The notes under the pieces: model-generated
What the model was told of the DNA's origin: nothing
The model's database searches: none
Seen by the model: the letters and a program-made list of their open reading frames with translations, nothing else
Program-made: the position numbers and the translations under genes
Part shown: positions 26,073 to 34,609 of the stretch, piece after piece
How the letters are laid out: every line of letters starts with the position of its first letter
How positions within the stretch are numbered: position 1 is the stretch's first letter
Assembly (NCBI GenBank): GCA_016779205.1
Contig: JADHOC010000019.1
Location: 43,195 to 107,194 of the forward strand
Direction: 5' to 3'
Length of the DNA stretch: 64,000 nucleotides
From: Planctomycetota bacterium
Lineage (GTDB): Bacteria; Planctomycetota; UBA1135; GCA-002686595

Positions 26073-26468
26073 ATGCGCCCTGACGACCGCAAGTACCTCG
26101 ACTCCCATGAATGGGCCAAGCTCGAGGGTGACCTCATCGTTGTCGGCATCACCGACTTCGCCGTGGAGGAGCTCTCCAACGGCAACGAGGGAGACCTCGT
26201 GTACTGTGACCTGCCCGAGGTCGGCCGCGAGGTCGAGCAGGGCGAGACCTTCGGCGAGATCGAGTCCGTCAAGGCCGTCTCCGACCTCAACGCCCCCATC
26301 GGCGGTGAGATCGTCGAGGTCAACGCCGACATGATGGAGCACCTCGAGACCCTCGCGGAGGACCCCTGGAAGAAGGGCTGGCTGATCAAGATCAAGCCGA
26401 CCGACGCCAGCATGGACCACCTCCTCGACGCCGAGGCGTACGAGCAGCACATCACCGCGGACCACTGA
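26073..26468 (+). CDS. gcvH: glycine cleavage system H protein (lipoyl carrier)
   Basis: A 131-residue carrier that shuttles the aminomethyl group between GcvP, GcvT and lipoamide dehydrogenase on a lipoyl arm. The N-terminal YLDSHEWAKLEGDLIVVGITDFAVEELSN is typical, and the lipoylation site is Lys67 in FGEIESVKAVSDLNAPIGG. The C-terminal part has GWLIKIKPTD as in the family. It starts three bases after gcvT. The gene that follows encodes an octanoyl/lipoyl ligase-like enzyme that is likely to modify Lys67. Confidence 0.97.
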   Translation: MRPDDRKYLDSHEWAKLEGDLIVVGITDFAVEELSNGNEGDLVYCDLPEVGREVEQGETFGEIESVKAVSDLNAPIGGEIVEVNADMMEHLETLAEDPWKKGWLIKIKPTDASMDHLLDAEAYEQHITADH

Positions 26469-26490
26469 TCCCCCTCGGGGGTCCGTCTCC

Positions 26491-27255
26491 TTGGCGGTCT
26501 GGAACCTGATCGAGACCTGGGACGCCAGTCCCGGGTTCGCCATGGGCCTCGACGAGGCCCTGCTCCGGAGCGTCGGCCGCCCGCCGACGCTCCGGCTGTA
26601 TTCGTGGGCGCCGGACGCGCTCTCCCTCGGGTACTTCCAGCGCTTCGGGGACGTACCAGCGGCCGCCGCTCACCCGCACGTGGTCCGGCGCTTGACGGGC
26701 GGCGGCGCGATCCACCACCACCCCCGGGAGCTCACATTCTCCGTCACCCTCGACGCCGATGACCCCGCCTACCGGGGCTCCGTGCCGGACTCCTACGAGC
26801 GGGCGCACGAGGCCGTGATCCGCGCCCTCTCGGCGCTGGGCGTCTCCAAGGTGCGGATGCGCCGCGCGGAGGCGGTGGGCTCCGACCTCAGGGGCACCGG
26901 CATGTGCTTCCACGAGTCCACGCCCCAGGACATCTGCTGGCGCGGCGCCGCGGGGCCCCTCGCCAAGGGGGTCGGGACGGCCCAGCGCCGGACCGCGGGT
27001 CGAATCCTCCACCACGGTTCGATCAAGCTCGGCCCCTCTCCCCTCGAGCCCGAGGTCGCCACCGTGGCTGACCAGGCCGCCGCGGTCAGCCCCGTCGAGG
27101 CCGGCCGCGCGCTGCGCGACGGGTTCGCCAGGGAGTTCGGCGTCGACCTCGAGCCTTGTGAGCCGGGCGCCGAGCTGCGGGCAGCCGCCGAGGCGATGGC
27201 GGCCCGCTACTCGGCGCCCGAGTTCGTCCACCGGGAGACCCGGCGGCAGCGCTGA
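26491..27255 (+). CDS. lipM: octanoyl/lipoyl transferase, LipM/LplA type
   Basis: A 254-residue member of the BPL/LplA/LipB superfamily. It has LTGGGAIHHHPRELTFSV, the acyl-binding RRxxGGG motif, and KGVGTAQRRTAGRILHHGSI with Lys159, which anchors the acyl-AMP or acyl group. Cys139 in GMCFHE sits where LipM enzymes carry their acyl-thioester cysteine. That favours octanoyl-ACP:GcvH transfer over ATP-dependent LplA activity, but the two are hard to separate by eye. Its position right after gcvH suggests GcvH as substrate. The TTG start at 26491 fits the family N-terminus (WNLIETWDASPGFAMGLDEALL). LipA and any LipL-like amidotransferase are not in the window. Confidence 0.85.
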   Translation: MAVWNLIETWDASPGFAMGLDEALLRSVGRPPTLRLYSWAPDALSLGYFQRFGDVPAAAAHPHVVRRLTGGGAIHHHPRELTFSVTLDADDPAYRGSVPDSYERAHEAVIRALSALGVSKVRMRRAEAVGSDLRGTGMCFHESTPQDICWRGAAGPLAKGVGTAQRRTAGRILHHGSIKLGPSPLEPEVATVADQAAAVSPVEAGRALRDGFAREFGVDLEPCEPGAELRAAAEAMAARYSAPEFVHRETRRQR

Positions 27256-27271
27256 ACGGGCGCCCCCGCCC

Positions 27272-27991
27272 TCAGAGGCGAAGCTCCACGCGCCAGCTCT
27301 CCTCCTCGTTGATGAGGCCCATGGAGAAGCCGGTGATCGCGGCGCCGTTGGACATCCGAACGGGGCGCCAGGTGTCGCCCGTCGGGCGATCCGAGATCCA
27401 CTCCTTCTGACCCGCACGGGCGAGCTCAGCGGAGATCGAGGCCGCGCTGGAGTCCTTCCCCAGGGGAATGACGAGGTTGGCCGCGCCACGGACGGGGAGC
27501 TCACCGGACGGACGGATCACCGTCGTGACGTCGACCCTGAGGGCTTGCTCCATCGCGCCGCCGGTGGGCGGGCGGATCGCGAGCGACGCCGGCGGCCCCT
27601 CCGCCAGGGAGATCTCAGCACGCAGCCCGCCACCGAGACGCAAGTGGACGTAATTGGCGCTCTCGACCCAGAGGTTGCCGCTGTCGGGGGTCGCCACGGT
27701 CTTGATGCCTATGGACTTCAAACGCTGCCCGACGAGGGTCGCCAGGTCGACCCCGGTGGTGCCGGGCGCGAGGTGGACGTGGAGGGTCAGGGCGTGGGGC
27801 TTCCCCGCCACGTTCGCCCCGATCTCGACCTCGACCAGCTGCCCGACGAAGTGACCGGTCTTGCGCTCCTCGTCGAAGACCGTGCGATTCACCCTGCCGC
27901 CGAAGCGGAGTTGGAGGAGCCCCTCGGCTCGAACAGCGGGCGTGAGCGCGAGGAGGCAGAGGAGGGCAGCGGCGACGGATCGAAGGCTCAT
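27272..27991 (-). CDS. secreted beta-rich protein of unknown function
   Basis: Not recognised. A 239-residue protein with a clear signal peptide (SLRSVAAALLCLLALTPAVRAEG, cleavage near residue 22). The mature part is beta-rich and polar with no cysteine and no catalytic motif that I know. It has alternating segments such as HALTLHVHLAPGTTGVDLATLVGQ and VRGAANLVIPLGKD. No lipobox and no second membrane segment, so it is probably periplasmic or outer-surface. The ATG at 27989-27991 puts the signal peptide at the start. It stands alone: convergent with the lipM-like gene, with a tRNA gene upstream on the same strand. Confidence 0.75.
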   Translation of the reverse strand: MSLRSVAAALLCLLALTPAVRAEGLLQLRFGGRVNRTVFDEERKTGHFVGQLVEVEIGANVAGKPHALTLHVHLAPGTTGVDLATLVGQRLKSIGIKTVATPDSGNLWVESANYVHLRLGGGLRAEISLAEGPPASLAIRPPTGGAMEQALRVDVTTVIRPSGELPVRGAANLVIPLGKDSSAASISAELARAGQKEWISDRPTGDTWRPVRMSNGAAITGFSMGLINEEESWRVELRL

Positions 27992-28149
27992 GGGTCGGCT
28001 CCAGAGGTCGGGATGGGGTGACCTTTGGGACGATTCGTCAACGCCCCTCTTCCCCCCAATCCGGGAATGCGACCGCCGCTGAGCGCGCTCGCAGGCGACC
28101 TGGACCGCCACCCTCGACTGGACCCCCGGGGACAAGGGCAGGAGGGAGG

Positions 28150-28224
28150 TGGTTACCCCACCAGGACTCGAACCTGGAACGTCTGGACCAAAACCAGATG
28201 TGTTGCCAATTACACCATGGGGTA
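28150..28224 (-). tRNA. tRNA-Gln (anticodon TTG)
   Basis: Cloverleaf on the minus strand: acceptor TACCCCA pairs with TGGGGTA; D stem GTGT/ACAC; anticodon stem TCTGG/CCAGA with loop TTTTGGT, so the anticodon is TTG (Gln, CAA/CAG codons); variable loop CGTT; T stem CCAGG/CCTGG with loop TTCGAGT. The discriminator is A and the CCA end is encoded (28150-28152). The first acceptor pair is U-A, as in most tRNA-Gln. Confidence 0.97.
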
Positions 28225-28351
28225 ACGGGTCACCGGCGAGGCCCAGGGGGCGATCCGCCGGATGGCGCGAAGAGAATAGCAGCGTCTGGCTGCGATGCCA
28301 GCCCGCGTCCCGTGAGATTCCGCCCCCCTGGGGTCGCCCGCGGGCGCTCCC

Positions 28352-29632
28352 CTACCGGGCGCGCGCCAGGCGCAGGAGGTGAGCGAGGGCACGATTCGCC
28401 GCCCACCGGCGCACCCTGGCCCTGCCCAGGGGCGGCCAGCGGCGCTCCTCGGCCTCGATGAGGGGCGCTCCCCCTCCCGGATCACGGCTCGCGATCCCGA
28501 ACCAGACCAGGCCCACAGGCTTCTCGTCCGTCCCACCCCCGGGGCCAGCAATCCCCGTCACGGAGACCGCGACCTCCGCACCGGAGCGCTCGAGGGCCCC
28601 CAGGGCCATGGCCCGCGCGCAGGCCTCGGAGACCGCGCCGTGCTCCTCGAGGACCTTCGAGGGGACCCCGAGCTCGGACCGCTTGGCCTCGTTGGCGTAG
28701 GTCACGAAGGACCGCGCGAAGACCTCGCTCACGCCCGGAGCCCCGGTCAAGGACGCCGCCACGAGGCCGCCGGTGCAGGACTCGGCGAGGCTGAAGCTGA
28801 CCCCTAGCCGCTGGAGCTCTCCCCCCACGAAGGCGCCGAGGTCGTCCACCCGCTCCGCGAGGTAGCGCTCGGGGAAGAGCGCCCGCAGGGAGTCGACCCG
28901 CTCCCGGGCCATGGCCGCCGCCTGCCCCGGCGTCGCGGCCGTCGCGACCGCACGGGTCGTGAGGATCCCGTCCTTCACGGTGACCCCGACCAGGGGATTC
29001 GCGCCGCGCTCGAGCCAGGCCCCAGCGGCCTCGGCGAAGGTGCTCTCGGGGAGGTCCACGAAGGCCGCGGAGGCGCGCGCCCGATGGAGTTCGTCCGGGC
29101 GATGCTCCGCCAGCCAGGGCTCCACCTCGGCGTCGAAGACCCCCTGCAGCTCGCGGGGCGGTCCGGGGAGCACGAGGATCACGGCCCCCTGCGGGTGCTC
29201 GCAGCGGAAGCCAGGCGCGGTTCCGAAGCCGTTGGGGACCCGCGTGGCCCCCACCGGCATGAGCGCCTGGCGGCGGTTGTTCTCGAGCATCACGCGCCCG
29301 GCGCGCGTGAACCAGCCCTCGATCTCCTCGATCGCCGCCGGGCACTCCTCCAGGGGCCTCTGGACCGCGCGGGCGACCCCGTGCCGGGTGACGTCATCGA
29401 GGGTCGGCCCGAGGCCGCCGCTCACGAAGATCAGCCCGCAGCGCGCGGCCAGCGCGTCCACCGCGCTGGCGATGTGCTCCTCGTCGTCACCGACCACGAT
29501 CACCCGCTCGACCCTGCGGCCGAACTCCGCCATCCGGCTCGCCAGGTAGGGTGCGTTCAGGTCCGGGTGAGCTCCGGCCATGAGCTCGTCACCCACCGAG
29601 ACCACACCCACGGCAGCGGGCTCACTGCTCAC
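28352..29632 (-). CDS. cinA: CinA-family protein (nicotinamide mononucleotide deamidase/ADP-ribose pyrophosphatase)
   Basis: A 426-residue two-domain CinA. The N-terminal MoCF-like domain has VGVVSVGDELMAG, FVSGGLGPTLDDVTR and VLPGPPRELQGVFD. The C-terminal deamidase domain has SLAESCTGGLVAASLT and VSVTGIAGPGGGTDEKPVGLVWFGI, with the Ser and Thr/Gly motifs of PncC. The family recycles NMN in the pyridine nucleotide cycle and is also called competence/damage inducible. The length is normal. The GTG start at 29630-29632 overlaps the tatC stop (GTGA), so it is translated after TatC. The C-terminus ends in an Arg-rich helix beyond the domain. Confidence 0.95.
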   Translation of the reverse strand: MSSEPAAVGVVSVGDELMAGAHPDLNAPYLASRMAEFGRRVERVIVVGDDEEHIASAVDALAARCGLIFVSGGLGPTLDDVTRHGVARAVQRPLEECPAAIEEIEGWFTRAGRVMLENNRRQALMPVGATRVPNGFGTAPGFRCEHPQGAVILVLPGPPRELQGVFDAEVEPWLAEHRPDELHRARASAAFVDLPESTFAEAAGAWLERGANPLVGVTVKDGILTTRAVATAATPGQAAAMARERVDSLRALFPERYLAERVDDLGAFVGGELQRLGVSFSLAESCTGGLVAASLTGAPGVSEVFARSFVTYANEAKRSELGVPSKVLEEHGAVSEACARAMALGALERSGAEVAVSVTGIAGPGGGTDEKPVGLVWFGIASRDPGGGAPLIEAEERRWPPLGRARVRRWAANRALAHLLRLARAR

Positions 29633-30624
29633 GCGGCCGCCCCGCCGTCAGGGACGTCGAGGTCGGTGGACTCCGGCTCCCGCCACGCCACGCGCGCGAT
29701 CCAGTAGCCGATCTCCCAGAGCACCACGGCCGGCCCGGCGAGCATGACCTGGGTGACCGGGTCCGGCGGCGTCAGGATGGCGGCCACGATCAGGGTGATG
29801 ACCAGCATGTGGCCCCGGAGCTTGGCGTAGCTCTCCGGGCGAACGAGCCCGATGCGGCTGAGGGCGAACTGGAAGATCGGGAGCTGGAAGACCAGCCCGA
29901 GCGCCAGCGCGAGGCCCTTCAGGAACTGCATGTACTGGTCGAGCTCCATGGTCCGGTTGATGTTGTCGAGCCCGAGGTCCTGCCCCTGGAGAGCGTAGAG
30001 GGCAACGGGCACCAGGGAGAGGTAGCCGAAGCCCACGCCCAACACAAACAGCACCAGGCTCGCCGGGAAGTAGGTGTAGACCACCTTCTTCTCGGCCTTG
30101 TAGAGGCCCGCCGCCACGAACATCCAGATCTCCCAGAGCAGGAACGGCCCGCCGATGATGAGGGACAGCCAGAAGCAGGCCTTGAGCTTGACGAAGAACG
30201 GCCCCCCCGCCTTGAAGCTGGTGGGGCTCTGCTCCATCTCCTCGCCCGGGACCAGCCGGTCCATCGCCGGGGTGCGGAAGTAGCTGCTCCACTCGGGGGC
30301 GGGCGGAGCCAGCTGCGGGAGCGGCGCGCCCACGGTCGGGATGGCCCGGAAGGACTGGGCGCTGCTCCAGAGGGCGACGTCTGCGATGAAGGCCTCCTTC
30401 ACCTGCGCCCGTCGGATAGGGACGAGCTCCGCGTTGAGGCGCTGGGCGCAGTCGACGTAGGGCTTCTGGATGAAGTGGATCACCTCGACCCGGAACGCGT
30501 AGAGGGTCGAGAACACCACCACGAGCACCACCGTCGAGCGGATCAGCCGGATGCGGAGCTCATCGAGGTGCTCCCCGAGGGTCATCCTCGTGTCCTCGAC
30601 AGGGTCGTGTTCGCGCGGGTCCAT
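29629..30624 (-). CDS. tatC: Sec-independent translocase subunit TatC with an enlarged first periplasmic loop
   Basis: A 331-residue TatC, the receptor for twin-arginine signal peptides. The N-terminal MTLGEHLDELRIRLIRS is the diagnostic signal-binding motif. Six membrane segments can be placed, with FVLGVGFGYLSLVPVALYAL and LGLVFQLPIFQFALSRIGLV as conserved helices and ILTPPDPVTQVMLAGP near the end. The loop between segments 1 and 2 (about residues 51-146) is some 45 residues longer than in E. coli TatC and is Pro-rich. It still ends in the conserved FFVKLKACFWLSL. TatA/B genes are not in the window. It overlaps cinA downstream. Confidence 0.96.
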   Translation of the reverse strand: MDPREHDPVEDTRMTLGEHLDELRIRLIRSTVVLVVVFSTLYAFRVEVIHFIQKPYVDCAQRLNAELVPIRRAQVKEAFIADVALWSSAQSFRAIPTVGAPLPQLAPPAPEWSSYFRTPAMDRLVPGEEMEQSPTSFKAGGPFFVKLKACFWLSLIIGGPFLLWEIWMFVAAGLYKAEKKVVYTYFPASLVLFVLGVGFGYLSLVPVALYALQGQDLGLDNINRTMELDQYMQFLKGLALALGLVFQLPIFQFALSRIGLVRPESYAKLRGHMLVITLIVAAILTPPDPVTQVMLAGPAVVLWEIGYWIARVAWREPESTDLDVPDGGAAA

Positions 30625-30788
30625 GGTGGCCGTCGACGGCGTTCAGAAGGGGCCGCCCCGGGGCGGCAGATGTTCGGCTTTTGACCTCGGGAGCGCCAGA
30701 TCAGGGGACGGAATAGCCGGGGCGGAAGCGCCACAGCGCGCCCCATCATGGCCCCGTCCCTGGAAACGCTCACCCTCCCCGGAACGCA

Positions 30789-30824
30789 GCGAGGGCCGGG
30801 GACATCTCTGCCCCCGGCCCTCGC
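30789..30824 (-). terminator. hairpin terminator of the coiled-coil gene
   Basis: A perfect 13-bp stem (GCGAGGGCCGGGG with its complement) and a 10-base loop, 22 bases past the stop of the minus-strand gene at 30847. No T-run. It insulates the downstream tatC-cinA unit, whose promoter must lie in 30625-30788. Confidence 0.7.
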
Positions 30825-30846
30825 CGATCCCTGGGTCAGGGTTCGA

Positions 30847-32115
30847 TCAGCGCTCGAAGTACTGGAGCAGATCGCGCATGGAGACGATCGTGACGCCGAG
30901 GTCACGGGCCTCACCGTAGACCGGAAGCTGGTCGACCGGCATCGGCTCCTCGAGCGGCTCACCGTCTTCGTCGGTGAAGATCGGGCCACCGGTGATCAGG
31001 AAGTCCGTGGCGTTCGAGATGTCGCTCTGAATCTCGATCCCGATCTCGGCGAACAGGGTGCGGAGCTCGGCCTCGTTGTAGGCGCCGGAGATGTTGCCCG
31101 CGAGGACGGCGTTGCGCTGCCCCTTGGCCTCGTAGAGCGGGTTGTAGATCTGGTCTCCGACGACCACCGGCTCGAAGCGATCGGCGACGTCGTAGATGGC
31201 GACCTCGGCGAACTTGGGGCCGACGCTGGTGACGCGGCAGAGGGCCTTGGCCTTCGAGGTGTCGGCGCCCGGGCGGCCGCTGACGATCCGGAAGACCGTG
31301 CCCTCGCTGAGTCGATCCGAGGTGGAGAGGTTGATGAAGCCGACGCCGAACTCGGACATGACCGCGCTGATCTCGCCGTCCGCCTTCTCGCCGCGGCGCT
31401 TGATGTCGTTGCGGAGGGAGGTCCACTGTCCACGCTGCGCGGCGTGCTCAAGCTTGGCGGTCTCGAGGGCGCGCTCGGTGGCGCGCTTGGCGTCCTCGGC
31501 GTCGGTGACCTGCTCGGTGGTGCTGTTCAGCTGAGAGCGCAGCTTGGAGACGCTGTCCTCCAGGCGGCTGATCTCGGACGCGGCCGTCTCGGACGCGTCG
31601 CGCGCCTCCTGCTCGAGGGTCGAGATGCGCTGGTCCTTCTCGGCCTGGAGCGCGGACTTCGCGTCGCGCTCGGCGGAGACCTGACCTTCGAGCTCCTTGA
31701 TGCGGGTCTCGAGCGCGCCGATCTGCGCCACCTTCGTCTGGTACGAGGCGATGGCGCTGGGGACCGCGTCCTCGAAGGTCGTCACCGGCTCCATGTTCGG
31801 GAAGTTGGCCTTCATCTCCGCCAGGGAAGCCGCAGCGGACTCCACGTTCGACGGGTTGATGGCCGGGTTCTCGCTGAAGCCGAGGAGGATCGAGCGGTCC
31901 GCGAGGTCGCGGGTGATCGTCTCCACGGACGCGAGGGACTCGGCCCTGGCGGCCTTGGCCGTGTCGAGCTCTCTCCGCACCAGCGCCTCAGCATCCTGCG
32001 CGACGTACGCGTAGAAGAGAGCCACGAGAAGGAGGACGAACATGACGATCGCCGGGGCGCCGACGCGGGCTGCGCCGCGGCGGGACGCGATCGAGGTGGG
32101 AGTGCTGGTGAGCAT
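30847..32115 (-). CDS. membrane-anchored coiled-coil protein with BRCT-like C-terminus
   Basis: Not a named family. A 422-residue protein with one membrane segment (residues 22-40), then a long coiled coil (about 125-240, with runs such as ALETRIKELEGQVSAERD). A beta-rich middle domain follows (265-330, with EGTVFRIVSG and FAEVAIYDV). The last part (335-422) has the order of a BRCT fold: NAVLAGNISGAYNE, LRTLFAEIGIEI, NATDFLITGG, EARDLGVTIVSMRDLLQYF. The topology places everything after residue 40 on one side of the membrane, probably the periplasm if the basic N-terminus (ASRRGAAR) is cytoplasmic. A structural or tethering role seems likely. The hairpin at 30789 ends its transcript. Confidence 0.75.
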   Translation of the reverse strand: MLTSTPTSIASRRGAARVGAPAIVMFVLLLVALFYAYVAQDAEALVRRELDTAKAARAESLASVETITRDLADRSILLGFSENPAINPSNVESAAASLAEMKANFPNMEPVTTFEDAVPSAIASYQTKVAQIGALETRIKELEGQVSAERDAKSALQAEKDQRISTLEQEARDASETAASEISRLEDSVSKLRSQLNSTTEQVTDAEDAKRATERALETAKLEHAAQRGQWTSLRNDIKRRGEKADGEISAVMSEFGVGFINLSTSDRLSEGTVFRIVSGRPGADTSKAKALCRVTSVGPKFAEVAIYDVADRFEPVVVGDQIYNPLYEAKGQRNAVLAGNISGAYNEAELRTLFAEIGIEIQSDISNATDFLITGGPIFTDEDGEPLEEPMPVDQLPVYGEARDLGVTIVSMRDLLQYFER

Positions 32116-32446
32116 GGATGTTCAGCCGGAGAGGGCACCGCTTACGCGCGGTCTGGAGCACGGGACTTGGGGCCCTGCGCTGGGACCGAGCGGACAGGTG
32201 GGTCCGTCGGGGCCGGGGGGGCCCGTCGTGAATTGGGGGGATAGGGTCGCCACGGAGTCGCGGCGGTCCGAAGGTGATAACCGAGGGGGGCTCGCCGGAC
32301 AAGTGTGAGCCCCCTGTAGTGTGTCGAGGAGCCACGTTTCCGGGGACCTCGCTGGCGGGTCTATTGCATCCTCCTCGGGTGGTTTCCCAAGTTCTAGGCG
32401 TCCGCGGAACCCCCGCCGCCCCCTGCGGCCTCCCCCACCTCTCCCC
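32116..32446. other. 331-base divergent intergenic region
   Basis: The longest gene-free stretch. It lies between the divergent starts of the coiled-coil gene and coaE, so it holds both promoters. It contains GGGG-rich runs near 32205-32240 and a sigma-54-like site at 32353-32368. I see no conserved small ORF or RNA structure in it. Confidence 0.7.
32353..32368 (+). promoter_or_regulatory. possible sigma-54 (-24/-12) promoter
   Basis: TGGCGGGTCTATTGCA matches the sigma-54 consensus TGGCACG-N4-TTGCA except for two positions, with the invariant GG and GC ten bases apart as required. It stands about 80 bases before the coaE ATG on the plus strand. A chance match in GC-rich DNA is quite possible. 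Confidence 0.3.
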
Positions 32447-33094
32447 ATGAGCGAAGTCCACCCCCCCGAGCCCCCGGAGGCGCCGCGGACCACCGTCATC
32501 GGGGTCCTGGGGGGGATCGCCTCGGGCAAGTCGACCGTGGCGAGGCTCCTGGCGGGGCCCCAGGGCGCCGTCCTGGACGCCGACCATGTGGCCCACGGGG
32601 TCCTGCAATCCGAGGAGATACGGGACCTCATCCGCGAGCGACACGGCGAGGGCGTGCTCGACGGCCGCGGGGAGGTCGATCGAGCCGCCCTCGGCGCAAT
32701 CGTCTTCGCGGATCGGGACGCCCGGAAGGAGCTGGAGGGGTGGATCCACCCGAGGGTTCGTGCGACACTCCACGCGTCGTTGGAGGACGCGGCCGCTCGC
32801 GGCGTCCCCACCGTCGTGCTCGACGTCCCGCTCCTGCTGGAACATGCCGAAGAGCACGGGCTCCTGGAGCTCTGCGACCACCTCGTCTTCGTCGACGCCC
32901 CGGCCGACGCCCGCGACCAGCGGGCCGTGCGCGACCGGGGCTGGGAACCCGGAGAAGTGGTCCGCCGCGAAGCCGCCCAGATGCCGCTCTCGACCAAGCG
33001 CGACCGCGCCGACGTCGTGATCTCGAACGACGGCGACCTCGACGCGGTGACCTCGCAGGCGGAGCTGGCCCTGGCCAACCTCCGCGGCGCCTGA
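32447..33094 (+). CDS. coaE: dephospho-CoA kinase
   Basis: A 215-residue enzyme for the last step of coenzyme A synthesis (ATP-dependent phosphorylation of the 3'-hydroxyl). It has the P-loop GGIASGKSTV (near residue 24), the acceptor motif LDADHVAHGVL, HPRVRATLHASL and VVLDVPLLLEHAEEHGL; RDRADVVISNDGDLD closes the protein as in the family. The first 18 residues are an acidic/Pro-rich extension. The ATG at 32447 is preceded by a C-rich stretch without a clear ribosome site. It is 48 bases from rho on the same strand and is probably co-transcribed with it. Confidence 0.94.
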   Translation: MSEVHPPEPPEAPRTTVIGVLGGIASGKSTVARLLAGPQGAVLDADHVAHGVLQSEEIRDLIRERHGEGVLDGRGEVDRAALGAIVFADRDARKELEGWIHPRVRATLHASLEDAAARGVPTVVLDVPLLLEHAEEHGLLELCDHLVFVDAPADARDQRAVRDRGWEPGEVVRREAAQMPLSTKRDRADVVISNDGDLDAVTSQAELALANLRGA

Positions 33095-33142
33095 CGCCCC
33101 CATCCCCCCGACCTCCCCTCCGCGCCCTCGAGCGCGGGAGCC

Positions 33143-34588
33143 ATGGCTCAGCATCAGAAGAAGAAGCGCTCCTTCAAGCAGAAGAAGCAGTACTTCAAGC
33201 AGAAGCAGAACGTCCAGAAGAGCACCGGTATCTACGTCGACTTCGACGAGGTCCCCAAGGACCTCGGCGAGGAGGAGATCGACGAGCTCTACGCGGCGCT
33301 GCCGAAGACCCGGCGCAAGAAGCACCCCGAGCGTGAGTTCGTGCCGGCGCAGGGGCTCAACCTCAACGAGCTCCACGAGCTCGCGGAGGAGGAGGGCATC
33401 GAGGACTTCGTCGGGCGGAACCGCCGCGACGCCCTCTGGGAGCTCGCCCGCTTCTGGATGGACAGGCACGAGGTCCTCCTCGCCGAGGGCACCCTCGACG
33501 TGCAGGCCGGCGGGCACCACTGGCTCCGGATCAGCTCGAACGACTACATCCCGGCGATGGAGGACGTCTACGTCCCCGCCTCGCTCGTGGAGAAGCACCA
33601 GCTCGAGCGCGGCATGCTCGTGCGCGGCCGGATCCGCCCCACCGCCGAGGGTGAGAAGTTCCTCGGCATCCACACGGTGGAGGCGGTGGACGAGCACGAC
33701 CCCGATGAGGTCCTCGGCAGGGCGCCCTTCAAGGAGCTGGTCCCGATCTACCCGGAGGAGCGCGTCATCCTCGAGGGCACCTCGGAGAACCCCCTCGAGA
33801 TGCGCATCTGTGATCTGGTCACCCCCATCGGGCTCGGCCAGCGGGGGCTCATCGTCGCCCCGCCGCGGACCGGAAAGACCGTCCTGCTGCACATGCTGGC
33901 CAAGTCGATGGTCCACTCCCATCCGCGCGCCAAGCTCATGATCCTCCTGGTGGACGAGCGTCCCGAGGAGGTCACCGACTTCACCCGTTCGATCCACGGA
34001 GAGAACGTCGAGGTCATCAGCTCCACCTTCGACGAGCCCGCCGCCCGTCACCTCCAGGTGGCGGAGATGGTCATCGAGAAGGCCAAGTGCCTGGTGGAGG
34101 CCGGCGAGGACGTGGTCATCCTCCTGGACTCGATCACCCGCCTCGCGCGGGCCGCCAACGTCGAGGCCCCCAGCAACGGCAAGCTCCTGTCGGGTGGCCT
34201 TGAAGCCACCGCCCTCGCCTTCCCCAAGCGCTTCTTCGGCGCGGCCCGGAACATCGAGCACGGCGGCTCCCTCACGATCCTGGGCACCGCCCTGATCGAG
34301 ACGGGCAGCAAGATGGACGAGGTCATCTTCGAGGAGTTCAAGGGCACGGGCAACATGGAGATCGTCCTCGACCGACGCCTCTCCGACCGGCGGATCTTCC
34401 CGGCCATCGACATCAACCGCTCGGGTACCCGGAAGGAGGAGCTCCTCTTCACCCCGGAGGAGATCGAGCGCGTCTGGATGCTCCGCAAGGTCCTCAACGA
34501 GCTCGACCCGGTGGAGGCGATGGAGATGCTCATCGCCAAGATGAGCAAGACCTCGGTCAACGCCGAGTTCCTGATGACCGTGGGCTGA
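33143..34588 (+). CDS. rho: transcription termination factor Rho
   Basis: A 481-residue hexameric RNA helicase that ends transcription. It has a basic, Lys/Gln-rich N-terminal tail ([17 protein letters not shown]), then an acidic stretch. A Rho_N helix bundle follows ([15 protein letters not shown]), then the cold-shock RNA-binding domain ([30 protein letters not shown]). The ATPase core has Walker A APPRTGKT (Lys245), [13 protein letters not shown], the Walker [15 protein letters not shown] and the R-loop [10 protein letters not shown]. The hydrophobic/aromatic pair of the RNA site is HHW rather than FGF. The terminal hairpins in this window lack T-runs, so Rho-dependent ends may be frequent here (inference). 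Confidence 0.98.
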   Translation: MAQHQKKKRSFKQKKQYFKQKQNVQKSTGIYVDFDEVPKDLGEEEIDELYAALPKTRRKKHPEREFVPAQGLNLNELHELAEEEGIEDFVGRNRRDALWELARFWMDRHEVLLAEGTLDVQAGGHHWLRISSNDYIPAMEDVYVPASLVEKHQLERGMLVRGRIRPTAEGEKFLGIHTVEAVDEHDPDEVLGRAPFKELVPIYPEERVILEGTSENPLEMRICDLVTPIGLGQRGLIVAPPRTGKTVLLHMLAKSMVHSHPRAKLMILLVDERPEEVTDFTRSIHGENVEVISSTFDEPAARHLQVAEMVIEKAKCLVEAGEDVVILLDSITRLARAANVEAPSNGKLLSGGLEATALAFPKRFFGAARNIEHGGSLTILGTALIETGSKMDEVIFEEFKGTGNMEIVLDRRLSDRRIFPAIDINRSGTRKEELLFTPEEIERVWMLRKVLNELDPVEAMEMLIAKMSKTSVNAEFLMTVG

Positions 34589-34609
34589 GCCCTCAGCGGT
34601 CCTGAGCCC

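Noticed and set aside
28226..28351. Further tRNA or small gene between tRNA-Gln and cinA
   Set aside because: No second cloverleaf and no protein-like frame with a start signal in these 126 bases.
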